From: Epinephelus fuscoguttatus
Lineage: Eukaryota; Chordata; Actinopteri; Perciformes; Serranidae
Direction: 5' to 3'
NCBI RefSeq assembly: GCF_011397635.1
Contig: NC_064770.1
Span: 6,441,326-6,505,325 of the forward strand
DNA length: 64,000 bases
The notes beneath the pieces are model-generated. The model made no database searches. It had not been told where the DNA came from and was given only the letters and a program-made list of their open reading frames with translations. Shown piece by piece: positions 41,276 to 53,989 of this stretch. How positions within the stretch are numbered: the first letter of the stretch is position 1; each line of letters begins with the position of its first letter. The position numbers were made by a program, and so were the translations under genes.

Positions 41276-43554
41276 GTTAAGCATAAGCATGTAAAACAAA
41301 TATAACAGAAAATATGACAACTAATAAAAGCAAGACAAAACAAAAATGAACAATAACAGCAGATGTGAAGAATTCAAGAGGCATATGAGTATAACAGTCA
41401 ACATCTTTAAGTGATCTAAGGAAACTGCTTCTGCGTGTTCAGTTCTAAATCCTGGGGACAGACAGTGAGCAAGCTTGTCTTAGATGCTTGAAGAGCTCTG
41501 TATGGCTCCTAATACAGCAGCATATCAGACAGGTATTTCCCCTAATCCATTCAGTGGTTTGTAGTTTCATAATGTTATTTTGAAATCAATTTCAGGAAGC
41601 CAGTGCTAAGATCTAAGAACTGGGCTCACATGTTCCATTCTCCTGGTTTTAGTGAGCACTTACAAACACAGATATCACGTCATATCTTTGTTTCTTCTAT
41701 AGTATACATCAAAATATAAGCACTACCTTCCCCACTCTTCCCACTACTACCTCATTTCTTTGCACTACATCTTCATAGCTATACTGCACCACGTAGATAT
41801 GCATACAGAATTATATAATTTCCTTCAAGAAAGCTAATTTATTATTTTTCTTTGTTGCTTTTGCTGAAGTGTTTTTTATTCTATCTTGTTCATTTTTATT
41901 TTATTTTAGTTATATTTTTATTCATATTATTTTTGTCATATTTATACAACTTTTATATGTACATACTGTAGGAGCAACATCATTTCACTGTATAAGAATA
42001 GATTTTTCATATGCATCCTTTTAAAAAACCCTCAGATAACAGAAAAAACAAAAACATTAAAGATAACCTTAGTGAAAAATATCCAGCTATTTGTATGGTA
42101 TGTTCAGTCAAGTGTGTGTTATTACCGTCAACATCCTATCATGAAGGCTAGTAGCTAAATATACACACACAGCCCTCTGCACATCACTCTTTGTCAAGTT
42201 GTAAGGATTGTTGGATTGTTGATTGATTGGCATAATATAATATAATGTAGTAATTAATAGGTCAGGTTTTCTGTGGGTTATGAGCCACTCTATCTGTTGA
42301 CTTTAGCAAATCATTAAGACATCTGTCCAACTGGTTAAAATCTGTAGAAATGTACAATATAGTGCAAGGCAGAAAAAAAAGTGCAATTGAGGAATTTGCC
42401 CATTCATAATTGTAGACACAATATTAGAAACGTCCTTTCAGAATAAATGTAAAACATGTCCCTATTTGGGCACAGAGAGCACAAAGGGTCAGGTAATACC
42501 TATATAATACCTAACGACTAAATTTGACATCGGTCAATGATAATCAGGGTTTCTGCTATAACATACTGTAATTTCTTTTACCTTCTCATGCAGACAATGT
42601 TCCTATCGACACTTGACTTATTCTATTTATTATCATCATCATTATCATTATAAGTTATCAGTAGTGTCAGTATCAGGGCTCTGAGCATTGTGTCAATAGA
42701 TACAAAAATGCACATCTATTTATAAAGTAATGGTTTCTAACACTGAATGATAGAGACTGCCACAGCAAATACAACACAGGGGTTTTTGCAGCAGATTTTA
42801 ACAGCTGTTCTATCAAATGAAAACTTTCTGCTGCAGTGCAGGACACATGAAGCCTTTGTGTACTTCTGATGATGTTTTCAATAGCCTAGTTCATTGACTA
42901 TATTTAAAATCAGATTCAGTTGTGTCCACATATAGAAAATGCACCTTGTCGGTTTGATCCACATCAAAAACACACAAAAGTAGTAAAAACACAAAATAGT
43001 TCTCTTTTTTAAGAGTAGTCCATCACTAAATAATGCACAAATAGAACTTGTGCAAAACTAATTTATCATGACAGGATCTGTTGACTCTAGACCGACTGAG
43101 CTACTGGGAGGCAGGAAGTCACAAGCAAATGAAAATTTATCACACTTTAAATAACAAGACCATGTTCAGCAGATGAAGATGTAACAATTTAGCATTTAAG
43201 TGTTAACAGTCAATCATTGTATCTATCAGCACTTTCTTTCAGCACTATCTATCAGTACTTTGACTGAATTATATACCAGACAAACAACGCTTCCATAAAT
43301 CTGATACAAACTGGAGGCTACGCTGTAAAGCAAGGCAGGACATAATGTGTTCAACGTGAGTCTTTTTGATATGGATTCATATTCACTGAGAAGGAAGAAA
43401 GAAGGATAATTGGAGTGTTTAGCTCTCTTTCTCCATCTAGTGTTCTTCATAATGAACTGCATCTCAAGGAGAAGATCCCACATTCAGTCCACTGAATACA
43501 CACAGTGGAGACACCATCATCAGCACCAATACAATCATGAACAACAAGAGCAAC
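41276..43554. other. Gene-less AT-rich stretch
   Basis: No gene, RNA gene or repeat family was recognised. Confidence 0.4.
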
Positions 43555-43559
43555 CTGCA

Positions 43560-43915
43560 ATAACATCTTCAGCCCAGTCGCCAGAATAAAATGCTGACAT
43601 TGTATGTTTCTGCAAACCATTGGAGTTACTCATCAAGAGGAGGAGGAGATGATGGGTGGAGTGATACCTTTGCAAGATGGATGTCAAACAGCAGATCACT
43701 ATCAAAGTCCAAAAAGAGCAGACTGGTACATTTCTAGTCATGTTTGTCTTTTTTGTATGTACTTTAAGGTGAAACATGATGTTTTCCTGACCATAACTAA
43801 ATGTTTTTGTGCCCAAACCTCACTACATGTTAACCACATTGTTGCTAAAACATACAACTGAAAATTGAAATCTAAAGAAATGTAGAGTTTCAACATATCT
43901 GCTACATATTAAGTA
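43560..43915 (-). mobile_element. Inverted-repeat element 'M', copy 3 (minus orientation)
   Basis: It begins CCAGAATAAAATGCTGACAT and GTTTCTGCAAACCATTGGAG, carries the reverse complement of the cytosine-rich part (GAGGAGGAGATGATGG), and ends near ACAACTGAAAATTG and TTTCAACATATCTGC. Internal sequence is diverged. It is non-coding. Confidence 0.55.
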
Positions 43916-43959
43916 TTAGGTTTTTTTTTCCAAGACAAAGCACAAACGTCTCAGCACAT

Positions 43960-45240
43960 TAATAATGTCTAGCAAATGTATCATGTTAGCATGATAACAT
44001 TGGACAATTATAAGTAAACACAAAGCACAGCTGATGATGCTGAATAAAAAGTCAAGGGATCACTCAAGTTATTACAAATCAGACATGTCTGTCTGAAATT
44101 AATGTCTCAGTGATAAATTGGTTGACACCATGAAAAGGATGAAAAGGCAGACCAAAGTGATGGACCGACTGACTGACCGACTGGCATTGCCACCTCTGAA
44201 TGCTTATAATGTGGCTAACAAAACGGACCATTATTAATATCACAAGATAAGATTTCAACCCAATCACTGAATAAATGCTGGCATCATACATTTCTTCAAA
44301 CTATAGATATGTAACATTTGTTAGTTTCCTATGTGGTGGATATGTAAAAACTTAACGTTTCCTTATATGTCAGCTTTCAATTTTGTGTTGTGGCAATGCT
44401 GCGGTTGACATGTGGTAAGGGTTAGGCACACAAAAAAACACATTTGGTTAGGATTAGCAAAAGACAATGTTTTGGCTTAAAATACTGGTCTGGTTGCTAC
44501 AAACATGGCTGGAAATGTCCAAAGTACCTATTGTTAAAAAACACTCCCATTCTTGTTTGTCTTGAACACTGGTCTCTCTATGCTGCTCGCTTAGGTGACA
44601 CACCACCCACCACCTCCCTCTCAAGATGAGAAACTCAGCTCATTTGCATGTGATCTGAACTATGTCATTGGTATGAAATGTACAAAGACAAAAATAGACA
44701 AATCTATTTCCAGAAATGCACAATGCCAGTATTTATTCTGGTGGATGGGTTGAAATCTCATGTTGTGATGCTAACAATGACTAATTTTTGTTAGCCACGC
44801 TAGAAGCATCAAGAGGTGGCAATGCCAGTCTGTTAGTCAGCTGGTCCATCACTTTGGTCCAAACTGAAATATCTCAACAATCTTTGATAGATTGTCCTAA
44901 AACTCGATTTAGATATTGTCATATCATGGTCCCCAGAGAAAGAATCCTATGACTTCGTCCCAACCAGGAGCTGATTTATCCAGTGAAACATCTGAACATC
45001 TATTCATTGATTGGCATGAAATTTGAAAGAGACATAAATTCATATCCAGACATGCCCCCCTCAGGATGAATTATAATTGAGTGATTTCCTAGACTTTTTA
45101 TCTGGCATCATCTTCAGGTCATTTGACCAAATACCTGCAGAGCTTATGACATTCTCATCAGCCTCAGTTGTGCTTTCTGTTTACTGCTTAAAAGCAAATA
45201 TTAACATGCTAACATGATAGCTTTGTTTCATTAGTAATTT
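43960..45240. mobile_element. Composite foldback element with long arms around an 'M' copy
   Basis: The outer arms are reverse complements. CACAAAGCACAGCTGATG (left, near 44020) pairs with the right-arm region near 45165-45185. ACCAAAGTGATGGACC (44151 on) pairs with GGTCCATCACTTTGG (44843 on). TGGCATTGCCACCTCT pairs with AGAGGTGGCAATGCCA. The right arm continues with AAACTGAAATATCTCAACAA, a hallmark of a very common teleost repeat. Between the arms, 44230-44760 is an 'M' element copy. It is either a nested insertion or one large foldback transposon. It is non-coding. Confidence 0.65.
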
Positions 45241-45479
45241 GCTGAATCCTAATCTCCTCAAATGTGTGTGATATGTCTTGGAAAAAAACATGCAGATATT
45301 TAGAGTCCAGGATAGAGAAATGTAACCTACAGTATATCTCTTTCACTCTCAAAGCTGGTCTCAATGGCTGACTAATAAACAAAAGTAACAAATGACAGCT
45401 GGGATAAGAATTCTGTACTTTACTGGGCCTGCTGCTGTTGGGGCAGCTATGCTTTACAGGTGTCAGCTATTTTGCAGAA

Positions 45480-45900
45480 GCAAATGTTGGCACTCTACAT
45501 TTCTGCAAACCATGAATATGCTACATTTGCACATTTCATAGATGTCATATCAGTGTTTCTAGACTGACATAGTATATGAGCTGACTTTGTCATCTGTAGG
45601 TGGAGGGGACGGTGGATGGGGTGTCTCTTAAGTGAGATGCCTGCCAAGCTGCAGACCACTATGCGAGACCAACAAACAACAAAGCTGGTTGTGTTTTGTC
45701 ATCGCTGTTTTTCCAGCGGCTTTATAGTCACCAAATGATCTTTTCAAAACCATAACCAAGTGTTTTTTTGTGCCTAAACCTAACCACACATTAAGTAGTT
45801 GAAGCACAAAGTTTCAATATATTCAATAATGTACAAATGTCACCTATCATGGTTTACAGAAACAGACAATGTCAGCACCTTTTCTGGTGATTGGTTTGCA
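45480..45900 (-). mobile_element. Inverted-repeat element 'M', copy 5 (minus orientation)
   Basis: It begins ACATTTCTGCAAACCATGAA and continues with GGTGGAGGGGACGGTGGATG, GCTGCAGACCACTATGCG, CCATAACCAAGTG and CCTAAACCTAACCACA. It ends ATGGTTTACAGAAACAGACA. Both inverted ends are present, so it is close to full length. Confidence 0.6.
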
Positions 45901-46214
45901 TAGACTCAACAACTTTACTGCAGCCATCTATTAGTTAAGCAGACATTCCACCAGTCCATGCAGAACAATGCTGCTCATAGACCAAGAATACTGTTCTTCA
46001 TTTTGCACTTGTTATGTTCAAGCTGAAGGGTGACACAAATCCTTGTAGAAAAGATTAAAAAATAAGGCTGCGAATCTTTATTTTTAATTTTTTAACAAAT
46101 CCCATGATAACCAAACCAAACCCCGCAGCGCGTTAGTCCATCTCAGTACTTAATGATCTCCCCACCCTGTCTGTGACTCTCAGTCCCAAACCCACTGGTT
46201 CCTACTGCAACCAC

Positions 46215-46610
46215 AGCGTTGTTGAGAACATAGTTTCAACATATCCACTACATAATACCTTGCAAATGTTACAGATCTGTGGTGTCCAGAAATGTACAAT
46301 GCCAACATTTTTCTGATGATTGTGTTGGCTGAGCAAAGGCTGAGCTCCATTCCCACACTACTTTGGACACATAAGATTTTTCAGTAGCTGTATCTTTATA
46401 CCTGTGATATTTAGCTATAGCAGCATTGCTGTAGGGAGTAAGTAGTAAGAGTAAGTAGTAATTGTCAGTTGGTCCACTAGTTTGGTCTCAGCAACTGTTT
46501 GACCTTGAACCATGTCATGTGATGCATACAGTCATTATATTTGTGACCTTTGGTTTTCCCTCAACTTTTCATCTAGCACCACCATCAAGGCAATGTTTAA
46601 ATATGGCCAG
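46215..46610. mobile_element. Partial 'M' element plus arm of the composite repeat
   Basis: 46215-46330 carries the 'M' right end (GGTGTCCAGAAATGTACAAT). After about 120 bases, 46460-46610 carries the arm motif GTTGGTCCACTAGTTTGGTC and CTCAACTTTTCATCTAGCAC of the common teleost repeat also seen at 44.9-45.2 kb. The same order of parts as in the composite element supports one larger transposon. Confidence 0.5.
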
Positions 46611-46829
46611 TACTCAAAATTAATTATATTCCAACAAAATCAAAATCTGTTTTGTTGTTTGCCACACACTGGAAAACCATCCTCTCGGGATGGGCTTTGG
46701 GGACTTTCTTCCCAGCCCAGGTGACCATGTCTTAGGAGAAAACACAATCTACTACAACTCCTGCTTCGGCTGTCATGTTGTCTCAGCTCAGGTGTGAGTT
46801 GAGGAAAACAACAAAGACAGCCACACTGC

Positions 46830-47165
46830 ACTTTGGTTCAGCCTCAAGGTCAAATAAGACCTATTTGGGGTGGGGTGCTGTGGTGTCTCCGATTTTATAG
46901 TTCTCAGAATAAAACCCTGATCGCTCTGGGTTTTCTATCTGCTTCTGCTCTCCCTCCCCATGAAGGCACTGCTGCTCGTTTTTCACAGAAAGACGCTTTT
47001 ATGGAGCTGCAGCCTGCTGACGGGCAGCAAGCGTGTGTTCAGCAGACTTTAATTGTCTGTCGGTGGCAATAAAAAAGCCGGTGAAATACACAACTGTAAA
47101 AGAGCTGCAGGCCTGAGCCCAGTGCATCCTGGGAGACGGAAATGAAGAAAACACCAGGTAAGGCT
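46830..47165. other. Unique GC-richer block among repeats
   Basis: This stretch lacks repeat hallmarks. It has balanced composition and includes GGCAATAAAAAAGCCGG near 47065, with a CAATAAA core as preferred by group-13 Hox proteins. It may be a regulatory element, or simply unassigned sequence. The short open frame 46833-47072 has no recognisable product. Confidence 0.25.
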
Positions 47166-48479
47166 GATAGTGACAAGATCAGACAATGAGCCTTTCACCT
47201 TAAAATTTAAATTACTGGATGCATTTCAGGTTGGAAATGACTCCACATGAAACTCATCAATCAGGTTGCTCAATAAAAGGTGACTTTACATTCAGCTGGT
47301 GATGTCATTGTCATAACGTCCAAATCATATAGTACATTTATCAAAAATGGCCTTTTAAATAGGCTGGAACCTAATGAAAGCTGTCACCTTAATAAACTGC
47401 ACAAAATTAACTGGTGATAATGACTTTAATACACAAAAAGACATTATCTTGAATACTCATGCAAAATAATATGAAACACCAATTAATGTAAGAATTTGAC
47501 TTATTATAGTATCATTGCATTAATAGTCGAATTACACTGATTATAAATTCATTCAATTGTTTTAAAATTGTCATGCTTTCTTTAGTTGTACCACAGTGCC
47601 ATCTGCTGGTTATAATTAGGCACTACATGAGCATTTCATTTCAGACAAATTGCAAATCTCTGTCAGATTACACAAAAGAAAGCTTCATTCATCAAATATT
47701 AGCAGCAAATCTGACCTCTTTTAGGTAATCTGTGGCAATCTAAAAGATTACTAAAAGATTAATTTTCAGACTATATCAAAAGACAAATTGGCCCTGGATA
47801 ACTTTAATGGTTAAATATATCTCCTGCCACAGAAGCTTGATTGGGTTCAGTCAGGTGGCATAGATGACTACTCTGTACCTTTGGTCTTTGATGCTTTGTT
47901 TTGTTTTTTGTTTTGTTTTTTTTTTTTACAAATGGATGTTATTTTGTATGGAGGGTTTATCCTGTACATGGAGAAAAAAAAAATGCTGTACAATGATTCA
48001 GCCAGACCGACAAAGGGAAGGGTAGAGGCTTAGCATCAAAATATGTGCAGATTAAATAAGAACAGGTTCCTGTTTCACTGTCAAGTGCATACTAATGTCT
48101 AGAACAAGGTAGAATTAACAGGCATTGTGCTGCTTTAGCAAAGCTGTTCTTCAAACTTCACAACAGAAACAGAGGGTTAGTCTAGGGTTACCACTGTCGG
48201 AATATCATCTGAACATACAATGGACTGACAAATCACAGTTTAAAGCCCTTAATCTAACCACTGAGTAGCTACACTGTAGAAGGCCTTAAGTAAAACAGAC
48301 AAACTCCACATTTTAGTGCTTAATTGCACCATAGTGGTTTAGTAATGAACAATAGTAACTTATGCTTTTCTGGAATGGAAAACAAATTCAAAATATGACT
48401 CAAAGTTCCAGCAATAATCTCCTCTGTCATGCCTCACACTGTGAAGACACTGAAATGGTGAATGGAAGTTCAGCCCAGT
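47166..48479. other. Gene-less AT-rich stretch
   Basis: Nothing recognised apart from T- and A-runs near 47900-47990. Confidence 0.4.
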
Positions 48480-48730
48480 GGATAGAGGAAAATGTTGGCA
48501 TAATATGTCTCTGCAAATCACGAATACATTAGTCTACATTTGCAGGTTTAATATGTATCATATCAACATTTCAAAAGTGAAGTCTATCATCTGGAGGTGG
48601 ATGGTGTGACACCAAGGCAGGATGCCTGCCAGGCTGCAGACCACTGTTCAAGACCAACAAACAACAAAACTGGTTGTCACTTTGTGTGCCATTGCTGTGT
48701 TCCCAGGGGCTTTTTAGGCACAGGGACATG
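48480..48730 (-). mobile_element. Inverted-repeat element 'M', copy (minus, truncated)
   Basis: It begins CAGCCCAGTGGATAGAGG and GTCTCTGCAAATCACGAA. It continues with CATCTGGAGGTGGATGG, GCCAGGCTGCAGACCACTG and AAGACCAACAAACAACAAA. It stops before the other inverted end. Confidence 0.6.
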
Positions 48731-49479
48731 AAAAGCGGTTGATTTTTACAGAGACATTACATAGCTACATGACACATTTTGTTTCTGAATTATGCAGTTT
48801 TTGTCACTGTTAAAATAAAAAAAACATCAATATAATAGCTGATTCTAAACTTTTTAATGTGTGAATCCCCACACTGTTTACAGGATCCAATAAGATGCTA
48901 GCTAAATCAGATAACTTTAGATTTTTTCTAACTGATATGATCTTGAGATTGCCTAGAGAACTGAGAATAATAATTCAGATTGCTGGATATAAGAAGAAGG
49001 CTGTACATTACCAGTCAATAGCCACATAGATGATGTGCCTTACACAACACACTGAACAGCAGTGGATGAATACAGTTAAGAAAATGAGTTTCAGATCAGT
49101 AACACATTAATGTCTTGTATACAGCTGCTTTTAAACATGAATTGAAGTGCAACATCTGGCTCAGAAGTGCCAAAAATGAACAACAAACCTCTTGTCTGAA
49201 CTCACTGTGTGGGGAACATCTTCACAGATCTGTTGACTGATCCAGATTTTTACCCCTGACATTTCTCAAAGTGTTGGAGTAATTGAAGAGGAGATATATT
49301 TGGCAGTGCAGCCAGTATCTGCTGTTCTGATTCTGCTATTTCAAATGAACCAGATGTTCAGAAGCACACATCTGGCTTTGGTAGAAATGAGCTTCCAACA
49401 GCTTCCCAACATGTGATGAAGAATACGAGGAACAGCATAAACTTTATTTTCTTCATCTTTTTATATGTTCCCATTAGAC
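48731..49479. other. Gene-less stretch
   Basis: Nothing recognised. Confidence 0.4.
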
Positions 49480-49760
49480 ATCCAACCCAATCCCCAGAAA
49501 AAAGGTTGTCATTGTACATTTCTGCAAATGTATATGTTACATATCTACATTATTATGAAGCGATACATTAAAAATGTACATCTCAACATACTGTAGTTAA
49601 TGTATGGTTAGGTTTATGCACAATCCCCTCAACCTTCCAATGACAAAGTCAACTCATATAGGCTATTACTTTAAATATGCATGAAATATACTAATGTAAC
49701 ATATCTATGGTTTGCAGAAAGGTACAAAGCCAACATTTTATTCTGGGGAGTGGACTAAAA
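49480..49760 (+). mobile_element. Inverted-repeat element 'M', internally deleted copy
   Basis: It starts CATTGTACATTTCTGCAAAT, has a short central part with CCTCAACCTTCCAATGACAA, and ends ATGGTTTGCAGAAAGGTACA then ATTTTATTCTGGGGAGTGG. Both inverted ends are present but the middle is mostly missing, which is typical of MITE derivatives. Confidence 0.65.
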
Positions 49761-49786
49761 CATCTGAAGCTGGAGATTAAGTAGCC

Positions 49787-49985
49787 AATAGTGGAAAGTA
49801 ACTAAATACTTTTACTCAATACTGTACTTAAGTGCAATTGATATGATGCATTTGTACATTACTTGAGTATTTCCATGTTGTATTGCTTTAGTTACTTTTT
49901 TATTTAATTACATTTATTTGACAAATAGAGACTTTACATGCAAAGTGATTGACTTAATAAAAATTGATACATTTACATAGATTAA
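49787..49985. mobile_element. Truncated relative of the 27.4-kb transposon
   Basis: It starts AGTGGAAAGTAACTAAATAC and continues TTTTACTCAATACTGTACTT, then ACTTGAGTATTTCCATG. This is the left half of the CAGTGG...CCACTG family. The right end is absent. Confidence 0.65.
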
Positions 49986-51266
49986 CATACAAATGAAGGA
50001 TAAGGTTCAGTGAGCAGGTCATTATTGCAAAATGAACCTGGACAGGATGATATCCTCACATGAGGACATTATATTTAGGGTTTCCTGCATTTTATACTTC
50101 ATTCTGCTTAAATTAGACCTGTTGTCCTCATTTGTGGACATTCTTTTTGTGCCATGTGGTTGTAGCAAAAGCACATCCATCCATCCATGTAAAAACAAGA
50201 TGGCTGCCATCTCTGCCAAGTCAGTCTGCAGCCGATCTCGGCACATAAATGGACAAGGTATAAAACCTGATCACATTTTATGGACGAAAGTTGTTTATCG
50301 ATGCTTAATAGTATTTGCTTGATGCATTTGTAGCATCTGACCAATTTTAAGACTCTCAAAATAAACAAATCTCAAGGCTTTTTAATGTGATGCATTATTT
50401 GCAGTTTTGCTTTTGCACAGCCATGTTTAGGCATTGGAATGAACAGTTTAGAACAGCTTTAGACTTGAACAGTGACCCCTAAACCATAGAGTAACAAAAC
50501 ATTGAGCAAATATTGCCTTGTTTGCCATTTTGTTTTTGCAAAACAATGTTAAGGCACTGAAACAAACTGTTTTATACTATATGACACATTTGTGACTATT
50601 AAAAAAACCCATCATCCTCATCCTCACTTTTTTTCAAAACTACTTATTGTTCAAAGACAATGTTTAGTTTGTTTAATTTATCAGGCCTACCAATCCCAAA
50701 ATAGCTAGGTGGAATTAAAAATGCATACCAAAGAAAGGTTTAGGTCTCAAGAGGATATAGGAACTTGACATAAAGCGAAGAGGTCTTCAATCACCCTGTG
50801 TGACCTGCTCAATGTACATTATCCCTTACATTAAGTTGATAAAAATTATCTGTAGCGCTGCTTCCAAATTAATACACCAATTATAATCCACAATTACGAT
50901 AGGCTATTCTAGATCTATATATAGATGTAATGTGAAAGCCAGAGGATAGGTCTATTTAGTATTTTTTGTTTGAAACAATTTTAAAAGCATCTTATTTTAC
51001 CTGAAGGCACTGTATTTCGCTAACACAAGTTTTGCTGAAAAAAAAAAAAAAACTTTCAGTAATAATCAAGATGATGTAATCTCTTTTATTTTTGTTCACT
51101 TTAAGTCCTTATGTGTTTTAAGATCTTATTCATTTGCTGGTCCAATTTCCCTGAGTACACAACAAACAGTTTCTCTTTGAATTTTAACTGCGCAAGCCAC
51201 AATGATGTCACATAAATGTAAATAACATTGGTTCTTTCCAATCAAAAAGCAAAAGAAGGCACTGGC
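49986..51266. other. Gene-less AT-rich stretch
   Basis: Nothing recognised. Poly-A runs near 51039-51051. Overlapping short frames at 50022-50368 on both strands have no recognisable product. Confidence 0.4.
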
Positions 51267-52395
51267 TAAAGTGATAGTTCACCCCAAAATCAAAAATACA
51301 TATTTTTCCTCTTACCTGTAGTGCGATGTATCAGTCAAGATTGTTTTGGTGTGAGTTGTGGATTGTTGGAAATATTGGCCATAGACATAGCTGCCTTTTC
51401 TCGAATATAATGGAACTGGTGCTCAAAGTACCAAAAAATGAATCTGATAACCTCAGCAGCATTGTGCCTATCCAGAAATCATGACTCAGATAATCCACAA
51501 ACCTTGTTGTGAGCAGTTTCATGTGGGAACTGTCTTCTTCCTACTAAACTACACCTGCCACCCATGTGCTCTGTTCAGGAGACTCATTGAACCCCTTAGT
51601 AGTTGTAGCCAAAAGTGAATGCAGGAAATACTATCTACATTTTTAAATAACAGTTACAAGAACTGCAACAATTACACTGCTGATGTGCTAACTTTAATAT
51701 TTTCCACGCACTCAGGAACACAGAATCTGATTGGTCGACATGACAGACTCAACCCAAGGCATCATAGACAGCTGGACAGAAACCCTGAAGCCAAACTTCT
51801 CCCAGCAGCTTTTCAACATAGAAAATGGATAAATGATTACAGAAGACGTTCAGTGTCATATTTATCATGATGGATTTATTTTACAAAAAGTCTCCAGACA
51901 GACATCATAGTTCAAAGCTGAATTACAAAGCTTCTGAAAGGGCTGTGATGTCTCCCGCATGCAGCATTCATGAGAGAGTAATGTTTGTAATGTTAGCTGA
52001 ATACAACGTCATTGACCCCAGAGTTAACTTCTCTAGTGTCCAGTATGACAGATGCACACATCCCTCTGTGCCATGGTTTGGTTTGCGGGTGGGGTTCTGT
52101 AGGAAAGAATAGTTCCCACATGAAACTGCTCACAACAAGGTCTGTGAATTATCTTGAGTAACTTCAACAGTCAGCAAAGCGACATTGCTGAGTTTTTCAA
52201 ATGTAATTTTTGGCACTTTGAGCACCACAAGCTAGTGCTATGTAGTTCCATTATGTTGGAGAGAAGGCAGACAGCTCTATGGCTGATATCTCCAACACTC
52301 AGCAACTCACACCAAAACACTCTGGATTGATAAATAACACCACCACTACCACTAAAAATATGTATTGTGGATTTGGGGGTGGATTGTCCCTTTAA
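51267..52395. mobile_element. Long-inverted-repeat MITE, about 1.1 kb
   Basis: The left end TAAAGTGATAGTTCACCCC pairs with GGGGGTGGATTGTCCCTTTA at the right. Inner pairing includes GATTGTTTTGGTGTGAGTTG with CAACTCACACCAAAACACTC, and CAGTTTCATGTGGGAACTG with GTTCCCACATGAAACTG. The arms are about 300 bp each (51267-51565 and 52080-52395). I recognise this as a very common percomorph repeat with a non-coding centre. The frames 51619-51870 and 51867-52112 inside it are not genes. Confidence 0.75.
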
Positions 52396-53593
52396 ACGTC
52401 CTATTTTGCTATAGAACACTGACAGGGGCCATTCAGCAGCATAATGAAAAAAAAAAAACTTTTACTTTTGTTACTGTAGCAGCTTGCCTCAACTGAAATC
52501 TACTGAGGGGCTGCAGAGTCAGGATAATAAAAGAGGCAAACACTGTTACACCAATTTGAAGAGTCTATTAAAAATAACAGTGTCAAACTTTGGCTTCTTG
52601 CCTATGAAGGAATATTTATGGTCTTCAACATGCAAAAATCCAGAAAATAAATCTCCAAATATCTAAACATTTCACAAATATAACAACAGCATTCACCTCG
52701 CGTGGCATGGTGGTCAAGAACTGTACGTGCTCATTCGTCCAGATCCACCTATCCCGAGTGAAAGTTCCTGCCAATGTATATATGATAAGTAACCCCAAAC
52801 ACAAGGGTGCCACCTACTGGACTAATCTGGTGCCCACATACACTGATCTGGAAATGGCTCCTACAATTGCTTTAAATACATATTGCTGATAATAACTCTG
52901 CACGTTTGCACACGTTTCCAGTGGTATAGCACATAAATCTGGGCCCAGTACATCTGCTGCCTCCATGGGCACTTTTTAATACTTCCACTGTCAAGCCTAA
53001 CTGAGCAAACACATATGATAATTACAATGTTTTCAGATTTCTCATTATGATGCAACATTTTACCGAGGAGAGGGGCTGTAGATAAGTATTGAACCTGAGC
53101 AGCTGCGGCAAGGACATGGCCTTTGTACATGGGACACCTGCTGTACCAGCTGAGCTACTGAGTCTTGTGACTCTGATATTTAGTGGGATTTAGGTTATGA
53201 CATCAGGTTATGACCAGCATCAATTGATGTAGAATTCTGACGATAGATGACACTGACATTTTGTTGTTTGTAAATTGTCCTATTAAGCAGCCAAAATCCA
53301 ACATCTTCCAAATGTCTCATGCCAACGTCATCTTGACATAGAATACCAACATTTAGTCTTATGGTATGGAGAACAAAACCCAATGTTTGCAAAACGTCAT
53401 AATGTTTACATCCCAACCAGATTTTCATTCCAACTCAAAGTTAGTCAGTCTGATGGAAGGAACATCTTTCTGATGTCATTTTGATGTACAGTGCCAGAAG
53501 GACCATGGGTTGCTAGTTTTGTGCTGTTTCAGGAAAGAAACATGAAGAATGTAGTCAAAATATATGACCTAATTACTGGCAAATTATTTCTTA

Positions 53594-53624
<31 letters not shown>

Positions 53625-53989
53625 AAAATTAATGTCGAGTTCCAGTAACTCACCCATAGCCTACAGTCCTTACTTTAGAGTTGATTCAGAAACTACTTAT
53701 TTGTAATTTATAAGTTTATGGGTTGTTCCTCCTCCATTTCTTATAACTAGCCTACTCACAATTCTGTGTAGGCTATGGCATTGTCAAGTGTTATCAATAA
53801 TTCTCTCACTACTCTCATTAGTGTACTGACGGAGGCAAAAGTCTAAGTGACTGTCAAAGTTCTGTATTGCAAGGGGGACCAGGGGAGGCAGCACTGGCCC
53901 CGAAGGCGAAATTAATAAGAGGCTGACATTGCTGTTTAGGAGTGGCCCGCTCATTGTTTAAGCTGACGCAAAGGTAGTGGTATCTTGTG
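52396..53989. other. Gene-less stretch with decayed repeat
   Basis: 53165-53490 has GTCATCTTGACATAGAATAC, GTTTACATCCCAACC and similar motifs of a dispersed repeat, weakly like 30880-31030. An (ATT)n tract lies at 53594-53624. No gene was recognised. Confidence 0.4.
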
